Made by a program: the position numbers and the translations under genes. Under the pieces are notes generated by a model, which searched no databases, was not told where the DNA came from, and saw only the letters and a program-made list of their open reading frames with translations. A stretch of DNA of 64,000 nt from Rhodococcoides fascians NBRC 12155 = LMG 3623 (GTDB lineage: Bacteria; Actinomycetota; Actinomycetes; Mycobacteriales; Mycobacteriaceae), in the NCBI RefSeq assembly GCF_001894785.1, contig NZ_BCWW01000010.1:1-64000 (forward strand), in the 5' to 3' direction. Positions 51,733 through 60,573 of the stretch are shown piece by piece (positions within the stretch are counted from its first letter, which is position 1; each line of letters opens with the position of its first letter).

Positions 51733-52346
51733 CGACTGCCTCCACTCTTTGTCGGGCAACGGGTGACGACGCCCTGACTCGTATCTTGCCAGCTCCTCAG
51801 ACCCCGAAGCGTCCGGCGATATCGCGGGAGAGAAGCACCACTGTGGAAAACGCTGCCCGACGCCTCGACGGTTCTCATCTTCGTCTCGCGCGTCTCGATG
51901 ACCTCGATCTCGAAGTGTTGAAACTTGTCTCCGACGTACCGAAGTTTGGACTTCTACGGCATCCCCACGGCCAAGCCGCGGCGAACAAGATTCCCGGGCC
52001 GCCCACCTCAAGCTTCGAAGTCCATGACGTGACTGCAGTTGTTCGAGGGCAGCCGCCGAAGTTCGGATCGCAAGCCAGAACCGGGCGTTGGATCGCCCGA
52101 GATCCGGTGTCGTCGAGACGCACGGCGGCGGTTTACCGTTGAGTTCGGCGACATCAGACGATGTGAGTCTTGCAGAAGCGCTGCAGTGCGTCGTTACTGC
52201 GGTAGCGCTGCAGTGCGTCGTTACTGCGGTCCGTTACCGTCGAGCCTCGAGCCTCGAGTTTTCTTGTTCCGCAGCCGTTCACAATTGTGTCACCACGCCG
52301 CGGGCAGTCATGAGTGCGGCCCCGCGAGGCATGGTAATGGCAGAGT
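51733..52346. other. Intergenic stretch with a tandem repeat
   Basis: No gene recognised. Its notable content is two 27-bp tandem copies at 52177-52230, listed separately. Confidence 0.4.
52177..52230. repeat. Two perfect 27-bp tandem repeats
   Basis: Positions 52177-52203 and 52204-52230 are identical; each unit begins AGCGCTGCAGTGCGTCG. Just after them CGAGCCT is also repeated (about 52239-52255). A recent slippage event is the simplest explanation. Confidence 0.8.
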
Positions 52347-52793
52347 TCAATTTGCGGGCTCGATCACGTCGGCATGAAAGTTGCGGTCCGCTGTCGATAG
52401 GGTGCCGTCATTGAGAAGCTCGACCACGATCGAGGCTGCTTGGTTGGCCAACTCGATGGCATCGTGTTCATCTTCGGTACGCGCGGTGACGGCTAAGTCA
52501 GCTACACCGTCTTCGGAGGGCGTGATCCGCAATTCGTCGGAGTAGTCCGCGGCCGATCCTCCGTGTTGCAGTGCGAGTCGCTCGCTGACTTGGGGCAGAA
52601 GGTCGTGGTTTTGCAGGTCGGTATTGGTAATCCTCAAACTGGCATTTCCAGCGTTTGGACTGTCCGAAGCCGCTGTTACACCGACCGTCGCGGTACTTGT
52701 GTGTGTCGCTGCGATCGCCCACCACGTTGTAGCGATGATGGCAACCCAGGCAACTGCGAGGGAAACGTATAGGCGCTTCTGAGTTCCAGCCAC
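52347..52793 (-). CDS. Small single-span membrane protein, Wzz-like
   Basis: A 148-residue protein with one N-terminal membrane helix (LYVSLAVAWVAIIATTWWAIAA) and an outer domain that includes ITNTDLQNHDLLPQVSERLAL and VADLAVTARTEDEHDAIELANQAASIVVELL. The second part resembles the end of Wzz/chain-length-determinant domains, but it is much shorter than that family and lacks the second helix. GTG at 52793 follows GAGGAG; the upstream extension to 52949 is rejected. Function unknown; a cell-envelope role is plausible. Confidence 0.6.
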   Translation of the reverse strand: MAGTQKRLYVSLAVAWVAIIATTWWAIAATHTSTATVGVTAASDSPNAGNASLRITNTDLQNHDLLPQVSERLALQHGGSAADYSDELRITPSEDGVADLAVTARTEDEHDAIELANQAASIVVELLNDGTLSTADRNFHADVIEPAN

Positions 52794-53765
52794 AGGTGCT
52801 CCTCTGTGATGAACGGGCGGAACGCATTTCGCATCTCGCATCTGGAAGTAAAAAATCAGTGTGCCAGACAAGTCCAGCGGCACGAGGCGCAAGGGGGCAA
52901 CGCTTCTTGGCCTTCGCGCCACCCACTCGCTTACGAGAACATGATGCATTCGCCGTGACGCAACCTACCGTCGAGCAGGTTTGTTCCCGACCGTTCTAAT
53001 CGAATGTCAGTCGGCCGCGCGTGCGGGCACCGGACCTCCGTCGGCGACAGCTACCACTCACGATAGCTGCATACCCATCACTTCGGCAGGTGACGTTGGT
53101 GACGACCGCCTAGCTGACCGACAGAATGCCCTGTGCGCTAGATGCTCTGCTCGGCACTGGGAGAGCGAATGGCGATATCTGGCCCGATGGACGCGATTGT
53201 CATCGCGGGGTCAGATTGGTCGAGCTAGGCAGCTCGATAATGCTGTCGAAGCCGTTGACACCGTGGTCCCCGAACCGGAGGGCGATGCAGTACGTCACGA
53301 CGAATTGCTCGTCCAGGCCCGCCAACTCGCATGTACCTCACAGTCGGCGATTCATCCCTGCATCACTGGCGGATCGTGTTCGTGGTGCTGCACCAGGCTC
53401 TCCCAGCCGGCCCGCTTGTCATAACTTCATAAGGCAGGCGGCTGTGCAGCATAGCGCGTGACCGCACTGGTCTTGTCTGTTACTTGTCGGGCTCTTCGGG
53501 CCATGTGACAGAACGTGAGTCCTCGAGCTCATGTGTCGGCGATAAGTCGCGAAAATTTCCGGCACTGAAAGATTCTGCAAAAGAGTATGTTCGAGTCGCC
53601 GTCAATTTGTCCGAGGACCCTTTTCCTGACCAGGATGAGCGCACGTGGGTCGTGTGCGCTCATGTGTCGTGCGTTCGATACGTGTACTCATGATCAACCA
53701 CCTACCGCGCCGACGATGAACGTCGTCTGCAATGGATGTCGCCCACGGTATCTACTGTGGAATGT
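52794..53765. other. Nearly 1 kb without a recognised gene
   Basis: Many overlapping short frames on the plus strand, all rich in Arg, Ser and Cys, which is typical of non-coding high-GC sequence. No domain, strong hairpin or promoter stands out. Confidence 0.4.
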
Positions 53766-54689
53766 ATGCATATCGACGACCTCGATCCCGAACTGTTACA
53801 GGTGGTGTCCGCGGTGCCGGCCGTGGACTTTCACGACATCACCGCTGCTCGGGCTGCGACGACGAGCAGCCCGGTCCGCTCGTCTGCGGATGTCGTTGTC
53901 ACGGACTCGGTTGCCGAGTTCGACGGGCACACTGTCAGTGTTCGCATCACCGGTCCAGCAACAGTGACAAGCGGTCCGTTGCCGATCGTGGTCGAAATGC
54001 ACGGCGGCGGTTTCGCTCTGGGTTCGGCGGCTTCGAACGATGCGAGTAACGCGGGCCTGGCGACTGCGTTGCCGTGCGTCGTAGTTGCGGTCGACTACCG
54101 GTTGGCCCCTGAGTTCCCCTATCCCGCATCGGTTCGCGATTGTGTCACCGCAGTGCGGTGGGCGGTCGATGCGGCCGGCAGCATTGGCGGTGACCCGGGG
54201 CGGATCGGTCTGTTGGGAACCAGTGCCGGAGCGTGTCTGGCCGCGTGCACGGCCTTGGAACTTCGCGACAGCGGCGGTCCGAGACTGGCAATGCAGGCTT
54301 TGATCGAACCCGCACTCGACGACAGAGCCGACTCGCCGTCGATGCAACAAGGCGTTGACGCCGTGTTCTGGAACACCGGCAATGCGATTCTGAGCTGGCA
54401 GCACTATCTCGGAGGCCGAGTTCCTGACGGACACACATCTCCGGCGCGACGACAAGACCTCGAGAGCCTGCCGCCGACCTACCTCACAGTCAACGAACTC
54501 GACCCTTTGCGCGATCAGGGTATCGATTACGCCCGCAGACTTTTGGCAGCCGGCACCAGAGTCGAATTCCATTGCTGGCCCGGCGCATTCCACGGATTCA
54601 CCATGTTCGACACGGCACTGTCTCGTCGCACCCGAGCCAGCGATCTTGCCGCGATGGATCGCCTACTGAACGGTCCCGTCCGCGGCTGA
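53766..54689 (+). CDS. HSL-type alpha/beta hydrolase (esterase)
   Basis: A 307-residue esterase of the hormone-sensitive-lipase family. The oxyanion motif is EMHGGGFALGSA, the nucleophile elbow GTSAGACLA, the acid lies in ELDPLRDQGIDYARRL and the histidine in WPGAFHGF. No signal peptide is present. ATG at 53766 starts the family-like sequence MHIDDLDPELLQVV, but no clear ribosome site precedes it; ATG at 53736 is an alternative. It converges with the GntR gene at 54702 with only 12 bp between. Confidence 0.86.
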   Translation: MHIDDLDPELLQVVSAVPAVDFHDITAARAATTSSPVRSSADVVVTDSVAEFDGHTVSVRITGPATVTSGPLPIVVEMHGGGFALGSAASNDASNAGLATALPCVVVAVDYRLAPEFPYPASVRDCVTAVRWAVDAAGSIGGDPGRIGLLGTSAGACLAACTALELRDSGGPRLAMQALIEPALDDRADSPSMQQGVDAVFWNTGNAILSWQHYLGGRVPDGHTSPARRQDLESLPPTYLTVNELDPLRDQGIDYARRLLAAGTRVEFHCWPGAFHGFTMFDTALSRRTRASDLAAMDRLLNGPVRG

Positions 54690-54701
54690 GCCCGTCAGCG
54701 G

Positions 54702-55361
54702 TTACGCGACGAGATTGCCGACGGCCCACATCATGTGTTTACGCACCGCTGCCGTTGCATCGTCGGGAATACCAGACTCGATGGCGTCGACCATGTCGTG
54801 GTGACGGTCGGCGTCCATGTTGCCCAGGGCGCGATCGCGTCCGGCGTACATGATGGACATGCGGATCGAACCTTCGAGGCTGGTCCACGAGTGCAGCAGG
54901 GTCTCGTTGTCGGCGGATCGGCACAGCAGGCGGTGAAAGTCGAGATCTGCCTCTATGCGGTCGTCGAGGGTCTCGTCCTTGGGAGCCTGATTCAGCAGTT
55001 CAAGTGCAGCCCGCAATTCCGCGACGATGCGGAGGCGTTCGGAATGTCGAGCGATCTCCGCCGCGGCCAAGCCCTCGAGCGCGCCTCGCACCGAGAAGAT
55101 GTCCTGGATCTCCTTGGTGTCGAGGTGCCGTACATGCAGCCGGCCGCGAGCGCCGGTGACGACGAGGCCTTCCTGCTGCAATTGCCGCAGTGCCTCGCGC
55201 AGGGTTCCTCGACTGATCTGCAGTCGCTCGGACAGTTCGGTCTCAACCAGGGCACTGCGTGGACGAAGCTCACCGCTGGTGATGGCGGAACGTAGGGCGG
55301 TGACCGCCTGCTGACGCAGATTGGTTTTCTGCAGTCCGAGAAGTGCGCCGGGTTGCCCCAT
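54702..55361 (-). CDS. GntR-family (FCD) regulator of the transketolase cluster
   Basis: A 219-residue FadR-type regulator. The winged helix includes LSERLQISRGTLREALRQLQQEGLVV and the C-terminal FCD domain keeps the metal-binding histidines in DLDFHRLL, ADRHHDMV and AVRKHMMW. ATG at 55361 follows AAAGGAG; the long frame upstream to 56144 overlaps the transketolase gene and is rejected. Two palindromes, CAGTCGACTG and CTGTCGACAG, lie just upstream, and related motifs occur between the transporter and the isomerase genes, so it likely controls the whole cluster. Confidence 0.9.
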   Translation of the reverse strand: MGQPGALLGLQKTNLRQQAVTALRSAITSGELRPRSALVETELSERLQISRGTLREALRQLQQEGLVVTGARGRLHVRHLDTKEIQDIFSVRGALEGLAAAEIARHSERLRIVAELRAALELLNQAPKDETLDDRIEADLDFHRLLCRSADNETLLHSWTSLEGSIRMSIMYAGRDRALGNMDADRHHDMVDAIESGIPDDATAAVRKHMMWAVGNLVA

Positions 55362-55399
55362 GGCGGGGGCTCCTTTCGTCGATGACGTCCCACTGCAGA

Positions 55400-55423
55400 C
55401 AGTCGACTGATAGCTGTCGACAG
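55400..55423. promoter_or_regulatory. Two palindromes, likely GntR autoregulatory operator
   Basis: CAGTCGACTG (55400-55409) and CTGTCGACAG (55414-55423) are both perfect palindromes, 39 bp upstream of the GntR start. They share GTCGACTG/CTGTC elements with the sites at 58775-58831. Confidence 0.55.
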
Positions 55424-55480
55424 TAAGTCTACGGTGCTGCGTCCCGTCGGTTCGTGGCGACTTCTCGGACCGCACGTCCG

Positions 55481-56470
55481 TCAGAGCTCGGCCATGATGC
55501 GAGATTCGATGCTCGACGTCGACAGGCCGTAGCGATCGTGCAGTGTGGGCAACGCACCTGCAGCGAGGAACTCGTCGGGCAACGAGATGGCACCTACCTT
55601 CTTGCCGAGTCCGCGCTCCACGATCGCCGAGGCGACGGTCTCGAACAGTCCGCCGATCTTCGTGTGGTTCTCGCAGGTGAACGCCAATCGTGGCGTATCC
55701 AGTTGCGCCAGAACGGTATCGGTGTCGAACGGCTTGATGGTCGGGGTGTGGACCACTGCGACATCGATGTTGTGCTTTTCCAGGTTCTTCGCTGCCTGCA
55801 ACGCGCGCATCGTCATCAGTCCGCTCGACACCAGCACCACATCGTTGCCCGGACGGATGACCTTGGCTTTGCCGAGCTCGAAGGTGTAGTCGTACTCGTC
55901 GAGCACGGTCGCCACCTTCCCTCGGAGCAAACGCAGGTAGGTCGGCCCGTCGGAGGCAGCAAGTTGAGGCACGGCCTGGCTGATGTCGACCGAGTCGCAC
56001 GGATCGACGATGGTCAGATTCGGCATCCCGCGAAAGATGGCGATGTCCTCGGTGGCCTGGTGGCTCGGCCCATACCCGGTGGTGAGGCCGGGCAGGCCGC
56101 CGATGATGTTGACGTTCAGATTGGGTTCGGCGATATCGAGGCACAGGAAGTCGTATGCCCGACGGGCCGCGAACACCGAGTACGTCGATGCGAACGGGAT
56201 CAGTCCGGTCTCGGCCATGCCGGCGGAGGCTCCGAGAAGCAACTGCTCGGCCATGCCCATCTGGAAGAAGCGATCGGGAAACGCCTGGGCGAAGATGTGC
56301 ATGTCGGTGTACTTGGCGAGATCGGCGCTGAGGCCGACGATCTTGTCGTTGTTCTGCGCGGCCTGGACCAGGGCGTGACCGAAGGGGGCGTCGGCGGTGC
56401 GTTGGCCGGGGTCGACGAACGAGGCGATCATCGCCGATGTCTTGAGCTTCGGGGGCGTGGTGGTGGTCAT
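55481..56470 (-). CDS. Split transketolase, C-terminal subunit
   Basis: A 329-residue protein matching the pyrimidine-binding and C-terminal domains of transketolase. Landmarks are ADLAKYTDMHIF, the Glu-containing ThDP-activation region FFQMGMAEQLLLGASAGMAETG, FASTYSVFAARRAYDFL, GPSHQATEDIAIFRGMPN and the transketolase C-domain ending TRIMAEL-like. With the N-terminal subunit it forms a thiamine-diphosphate enzyme moving two-carbon ketol units. It starts at ATG 56470, overlapping the N-subunit stop by 4 bp. The split form is common in dedicated sugar or polyol pathways rather than the housekeeping pentose pathway. Confidence 0.92.
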   Translation of the reverse strand: MTTTTPPKLKTSAMIASFVDPGQRTADAPFGHALVQAAQNNDKIVGLSADLAKYTDMHIFAQAFPDRFFQMGMAEQLLLGASAGMAETGLIPFASTYSVFAARRAYDFLCLDIAEPNLNVNIIGGLPGLTTGYGPSHQATEDIAIFRGMPNLTIVDPCDSVDISQAVPQLAASDGPTYLRLLRGKVATVLDEYDYTFELGKAKVIRPGNDVVLVSSGLMTMRALQAAKNLEKHNIDVAVVHTPTIKPFDTDTVLAQLDTPRLAFTCENHTKIGGLFETVASAIVERGLGKKVGAISLPDEFLAAGALPTLHDRYGLSTSSIESRIMAEL

Positions 56471-57372
56471 GCCTGAACCTCGTTTTCCTGCAGGTAGGTC
56501 GGGTCGGAGAAACGCTCGGTCAACTGATCGCGGCAGATGCTCCACTCGCTCTCGTCGATGCGCATGAAATGTGCCTTCTCCCTGTTCTCGAGCAAGGGAA
56601 CACCGAATCCGATCTTGGTGTCGCAGACGATGATCGACGGTGTCCCGACGGGCTCGGCTGCGGCACAAGCGGAATCGAAGGCTTCCGAGAGAGCAGCGGG
56701 ATCGTTACCGTTCACGCGGTAGACGTTCCACCCCATCGCCGCCCACTTCTCGTGGACGGGCTCGATACCGAGCACACCTGCTGTCGGGCCGTCCGCCTGA
56801 AGTGCGTTCATGTCGACCATCGCGATGAGGTTGCCGAGTCGATGGTGATGGGCTCCCATCGCGGCCTCCCACGTCGAACCCTCGTCGAGTTCGCCGTCGG
56901 AGAGAAAGTTGAACACTCGGGACGCGGAATTCTGGTGGCGGAGTCCGAGGGCCATCCCCACTGCGACGGTCAGTCCGTGGCCGAGCGATCCGCCAGAGAT
57001 CTCCATACCCGGTGTGTAGGTGGCCATTCCGGACATCGGGAGTCGGGACTCATCCGAGCCGTACGTCTCGAGCTCGTCGACCGCCACGATGTTCGCTGCG
57101 GCCAGGGCGGCGTAGAGGCCGATGGCGTAGTGGCCGGTGGAGAGCAGGAAGCGATCACGTTCGGACCATTCCGGGTCGTCGGCCCGGTACTTCAACCGGT
57201 CGGCGTAGACAGCGGCGAAGATGTCGGCAGCTCCGAGGGCCTGCCCTACGTAGCCCTGTCCCTGAGCCTCGCCCATATCGATGACGTGGTGTCGCATGGC
57301 GTATGCGAACTCGGCTGCGCGTTGGATCTTGGCCGTCGAGTCATCAAGTGTTGCTTCGGTTATCGTGCTCAC
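56467..57372 (-). CDS. Split transketolase, N-terminal subunit
   Basis: A 301-residue protein covering the ThDP pyrophosphate-binding domain of transketolase. It has GHYAIGLYAALAAAN, SGGSLGHGLTVAVGMALG and the ThDP motif SDGELDEGSTWEAAMGAHHHRLGNLIAMVDMNALQADG. GTG at 57372 follows AAAGGA and overlaps the MHS transporter stop codon (GTGA); the much longer upstream frame is rejected. It is translated just before its partner subunit. Confidence 0.92.
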   Translation of the reverse strand: MSTITEATLDDSTAKIQRAAEFAYAMRHHVIDMGEAQGQGYVGQALGAADIFAAVYADRLKYRADDPEWSERDRFLLSTGHYAIGLYAALAAANIVAVDELETYGSDESRLPMSGMATYTPGMEISGGSLGHGLTVAVGMALGLRHQNSASRVFNFLSDGELDEGSTWEAAMGAHHHRLGNLIAMVDMNALQADGPTAGVLGIEPVHEKWAAMGWNVYRVNGNDPAALSEAFDSACAAAEPVGTPSIIVCDTKIGFGVPLLENREKAHFMRIDESEWSICRDQLTERFSDPTYLQENEVQA

Positions 57373-58727
57373 AGTAGTTCCTTTGCGCGAGTGGAGGCCG
57401 GGAAATCCGCCGGGGTGTCGAGTTCTGCCTGTGCTGCGAGACGTCGCTCGGTGGGACCCCAGGTTTCCTTGGTGGCGAGAGCGGAGCCGAGCCCGATCAG
57501 GGCGTAAGCGATGAACAGCAGGGCCGGCCCGAGCCACCCGAGCCACACGAACAGCAACGTCGTGATGAACGGAGTGAAGCCGGAGACCATGGCCGAGATC
57601 TGGTACGCCAAGGAAGCTCCCGATGCACGGCGGGAGGCGTCGAACAATTCGGGGAACCAGGCACCCTGTGAGCCGGCAAGGGCGTTCTGGCATACGGCGT
57701 AGGCGAGAACGATGGTCGCGATGACGAACATGAAGAGGCCCGTGTTGACGAGGAGGAACATCGGTATCGCGAACACGGCACCGAAGGTGCAGACCGCGAT
57801 GTAGAGGGGCCGTCGCCCGATCCGGTCGGTGAGAGCGGCCCAACCGGTAGTGGCGAAGATCCCGATGAACGAGGCGATGCACAGAGCGGTGATGGTCTCG
57901 GAGGTGCTCGCCAGTTCTTGGGTGTGCAGGTAGGAGATCATGTAGGTGACGGACACTGCGTATCCTGCGGTTTCGGCGATGCGAAGGCCGATGCCACGCA
58001 GGATGTTTCGCCAATCGTGCTTGATTGCTTCCTTGATCGGCGACTTGGAGACACCGGCCTCTTTCACGTCGTCGAACACCGGCGACTCGGGCACCTTGGA
58101 TCGGATGATCAGGCCGACTGCGACCAGCACGATGCTGAAGAGGAAGGGAACTCGCCACGCCCAGTCTCCGCCGAGGTGGACGCTTCCGAGGAATACGAGG
58201 TTGGCCAGTAGTAGTCCCACCGGGAAGCCGGCCTGCACGATGCCGGTGAACTTGCCCTTCTTGCGCCACGGCGCGTGCTCGTAACTCATCAGGATCGCGC
58301 CACCCCATTCGGCACCGAAGGCGAGACCCTGAATGATGCGCACCACCACGAGCAGGATCGGCGCGACGATGCCGGCCTGGGCGTATGTGGGTAGCAAGCC
58401 GATGGCGAAAGTGGCGAGGCCCATCAGGATCAGGGAGCCCACGAGTACCGGTTTGCGGCCCACTCGATCTCCGAGATGGCCTCCGACGATTCCGCCGAGA
58501 GGGCGGGCCGCGAACCCGACGCCGAGCGTGGCGAACGCGGCGAGCGTGCCGGTCACCGAGTTGGAGCCGGGGAAGAATGCGGTTCCGAAGTACAGGGCGG
58601 CGGCGGTGCCGAAGCCGATGAAGTCGTACGTTTCGATGACGGCACCGACCGATGATCCGACGGCGACGCGCTTGGCGTCCTTCGTGCCGTGAACCGGTCC
58701 GCGCATCTGCAGAGCATCTGTGCTCAT
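57369..58727 (-). CDS. MHS-family (MFS) metabolite:proton symporter
   Basis: A 452-residue MFS transporter of the metabolite:H+ symporter branch (ShiA/ProP-like). Characteristic stretches are SSVGAVIETYDFIGFGTAAALYFG, ARPLGGIVGGHLGDRVGRKPVLVGSL, RIIQGLAFGAEWGGAILMSYEHAPWRKKGKF and SQGAWFPELFDASRRASGASLAYQ. The branch carries organic acids and similar small polar substrates. It is the first gene of the leftward half of the cluster and is coupled to the transketolase by overlap. ATG at 58727. Confidence 0.9.
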   Translation of the reverse strand: MSTDALQMRGPVHGTKDAKRVAVGSSVGAVIETYDFIGFGTAAALYFGTAFFPGSNSVTGTLAAFATLGVGFAARPLGGIVGGHLGDRVGRKPVLVGSLILMGLATFAIGLLPTYAQAGIVAPILLVVVRIIQGLAFGAEWGGAILMSYEHAPWRKKGKFTGIVQAGFPVGLLLANLVFLGSVHLGGDWAWRVPFLFSIVLVAVGLIIRSKVPESPVFDDVKEAGVSKSPIKEAIKHDWRNILRGIGLRIAETAGYAVSVTYMISYLHTQELASTSETITALCIASFIGIFATTGWAALTDRIGRRPLYIAVCTFGAVFAIPMFLLVNTGLFMFVIATIVLAYAVCQNALAGSQGAWFPELFDASRRASGASLAYQISAMVSGFTPFITTLLFVWLGWLGPALLFIAYALIGLGSALATKETWGPTERRLAAQAELDTPADFPASTRAKELL

Positions 58728-58774
58728 GGGGACTCTCCTGCTGGGGTGTTGGTTTCAAACTCGTCCAAGTGACC

Positions 58775-58831
58775 GTCGACTGTCAACAGCATTGAGTGTG
58801 ACCCAATGCACTGTCACTGTCAACAGTCGAC
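58775..58831. promoter_or_regulatory. Operator-like repeats in the divergent promoter
   Basis: GTCGACTGTCAACAG (58775-58789) and CTGTCAACAGTCGAC (58817-58831) form a near-perfect inverted repeat about one hundred bases from both divergent starts, and a third related half-site TTGACTGTTGA follows at 58841-58851. A CATTG/CAATG pair (58790-58808) lies between. The motifs resemble those upstream of the local GntR gene. Confidence 0.6.
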
Positions 58832-58904
58832 CGGCGACGGTTGACTGTTGAGCAACATCGTGCCTACTGTGGTCCGCATCACGACGACAGGACGGAGGGC
58901 GCTG

Positions 58905-59783
58905 ATGTTCGATTCACGCCTGGGTTGCTCGACGATCTCGTTTCGTCACCTACCCCTACGCACCGCACTCGACGTCATTGCCGAGCTCGGATTCGCGGAA
59001 ATCGACCTGGGTTCGCTTCCCGGGGTGTGCGACCACGTACCCCTCGACCTGGACGATCGTGGTGTCAGCGAGGTTGTGGAGGCCGTGCAGCGCTCAGGCC
59101 TGGCCGTCCGTTCGATCAACTGCGATATCGGAGATCTTAACAATCCGGCTACCGACCTCGATGCGTCCATTCACCTCGAACGACTGCTCGAGCTGGCTTC
59201 ACAGGTGGGGGCTCAGGCACTCGTGCTACCGAACGGTGCCCTCGGGCATGAGCCCATCGAGTCGCTCGACTCCGATCTCGATCGGGTCGCGGCCAACCTG
59301 AACTATGCGTCGACACGGGCCCATCGGCACGGCGTGAACGTCTGGACCGAGTCGCTGCATGTGTTCCGGCTCTGCTGCACCACCGACCGTGCAGCCGCGT
59401 TGGCCGAGCGCATCGATCCGGCGATCGGCATCGTCATGGACTTCAGCCACATCGTCGCCTCCGGCGGCGACCCGACTCACTTCGCGCATTCGGTGGGCAC
59501 TCGAATCTCCCACGTGCATGTTCGCGATGCGACGCGGGGCGACGTCCGGCTAGGCGGAGCCGACGGCGTCGACGAGCCGGGCAACATCAATATCAGCGTC
59601 GGCCGCGGCGAGGTCGACTTCCGCGGCGGCATCGATGCGCTCCGATCCGTGGGATTCAACGGCCATTTCGCGCTCGAACTCGAAACGAGAGACATCTCCG
59701 ACGAACAACGTCCGGCGGCGACCACTGCCGCCGGTGACCTGATCACCGAACTGCTACTCGACACACACCAGGAGACATCATGA
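58905..59783 (+). CDS. TIM-barrel sugar isomerase/epimerase
   Basis: A 292-residue protein of the xylose-isomerase-like TIM-barrel family (AP_endonuc_2). The divalent-metal ligands can be placed at Glu in WTESLHV, Asp in GIVMDFSHI, His in ISHVHVRD and Glu in FALELET, the usual E-D-H-E set. It should isomerise or epimerise an aldose, ketose or related keto-polyol. ATG at 58905 follows GGAGGG. Its stop overlaps the SDR start by 4 bp, and the shared promoter region with the MHS transporter places it in the same regulon. Confidence 0.9.
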   Translation: MFDSRLGCSTISFRHLPLRTALDVIAELGFAEIDLGSLPGVCDHVPLDLDDRGVSEVVEAVQRSGLAVRSINCDIGDLNNPATDLDASIHLERLLELASQVGAQALVLPNGALGHEPIESLDSDLDRVAANLNYASTRAHRHGVNVWTESLHVFRLCCTTDRAAALAERIDPAIGIVMDFSHIVASGGDPTHFAHSVGTRISHVHVRDATRGDVRLGGADGVDEPGNINISVGRGEVDFRGGIDALRSVGFNGHFALELETRDISDEQRPAATTAAGDLITELLLDTHQETS

Positions 59784-60553
59784 CAACCACCACCCGTACC
59801 GCAGTGATCACCGGGGCTACCTCCGACAAGGGAATCGGCCGCGCCACCGCGGAGCGCTACGCCGAGGACGGTTGGGGCGTCGTCATTCTCGACCTCGACG
59901 GCGAGAAGTCCGAAAAGGTCGCCACCGAGATCGCCGCGGCCTACAACGTCGCTGCGTTCGGGCACGCCATCGACGTATCGGACGAGGACTCCGTCCAGAA
60001 AGCTTATGCAGCAACGAAATCAGAGGTCGACGCAGGGAACTTGCCACCGGTCGGAGCCGTGGCGAACATCGCCGGCATCACGTCCCCGGTCCCGTTCCTC
60101 GAGACCACGGTCGAGCTGTGGAACAAGGTCTTCGCGGTCAACGCCACCGGAACCTACCTGGTCACCAAAGCATTCCTGCCGGACATGATCGAGCAGCGGT
60201 GGGGTCGCATCATCACCATGTCCTCGGTCTCGGCGCAACGCGGCGGCGGAGTGTTCGGAAAAGTCCCGTACTCCTCGGCCAAGGCCGCTCTGCTCGGCTT
60301 CACCAAATCCCTTGCCCGTGAGCTGGAAGATACGGGCGTGACGATCAACGCGGTCACCCCGGGAGCTGTGGACACCAACATCCGCGTCGGCAGCACCGAC
60401 GAACAGGAAAAGGCCATCGCCCAGGGCATTCCGCTCGGACGCACCGCCACCACCAGAGAAGTCGCCTCCGTCATCACGTTCCTGTCGTCCGAAGACGCCG
60501 CGTACCTCACCGGCACCACGATCGACATCAACGGTGGAAGCCACATGCACTGA
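59780..60553 (+). CDS. Short-chain dehydrogenase/reductase
   Basis: A 257-residue classical SDR. The cofactor motif TGATSDKGIG has two extra residues before the last glycine-rich turn compared with TGxxxGIG. NIAGI, the catalytic serine in MSSVSAQ and the YSSAK motif are present, as is the closing DINGG. An aspartate (DLDGE) after the second strand favours NAD. It probably oxidises a polyol or hydroxyacid to the keto compound used by the isomerase/transketolase. Overlaps the isomerase gene by 4 bp. Confidence 0.9.
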   Translation: MTTTTRTAVITGATSDKGIGRATAERYAEDGWGVVILDLDGEKSEKVATEIAAAYNVAAFGHAIDVSDEDSVQKAYAATKSEVDAGNLPPVGAVANIAGITSPVPFLETTVELWNKVFAVNATGTYLVTKAFLPDMIEQRWGRIITMSSVSAQRGGGVFGKVPYSSAKAALLGFTKSLARELEDTGVTINAVTPGAVDTNIRVGSTDEQEKAIAQGIPLGRTATTREVASVITFLSSEDAAYLTGTTIDINGGSHMH

Positions 60554-60573
60554 GAACCCCAGGACGGAACACC

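Noticed and set aside
52177..52255. CRISPR-like repeat
   Set aside because: Only two directly adjoining copies without spacers; a simple tandem duplication.
54702..56144. A single 480-codon frame covering the GntR gene and more
   Set aside because: The N-terminal 260 codons run antisense-like through the transketolase gene in another frame; the GntR domain starts at 55361 with a clear ribosome site.
56467..58758. A 763-codon frame that would fuse transporter-region sequence to the transketolase N-subunit
   Set aside because: The first 460 codons are an out-of-frame reading of the MHS transporter gene; the true start is GTG 57372.
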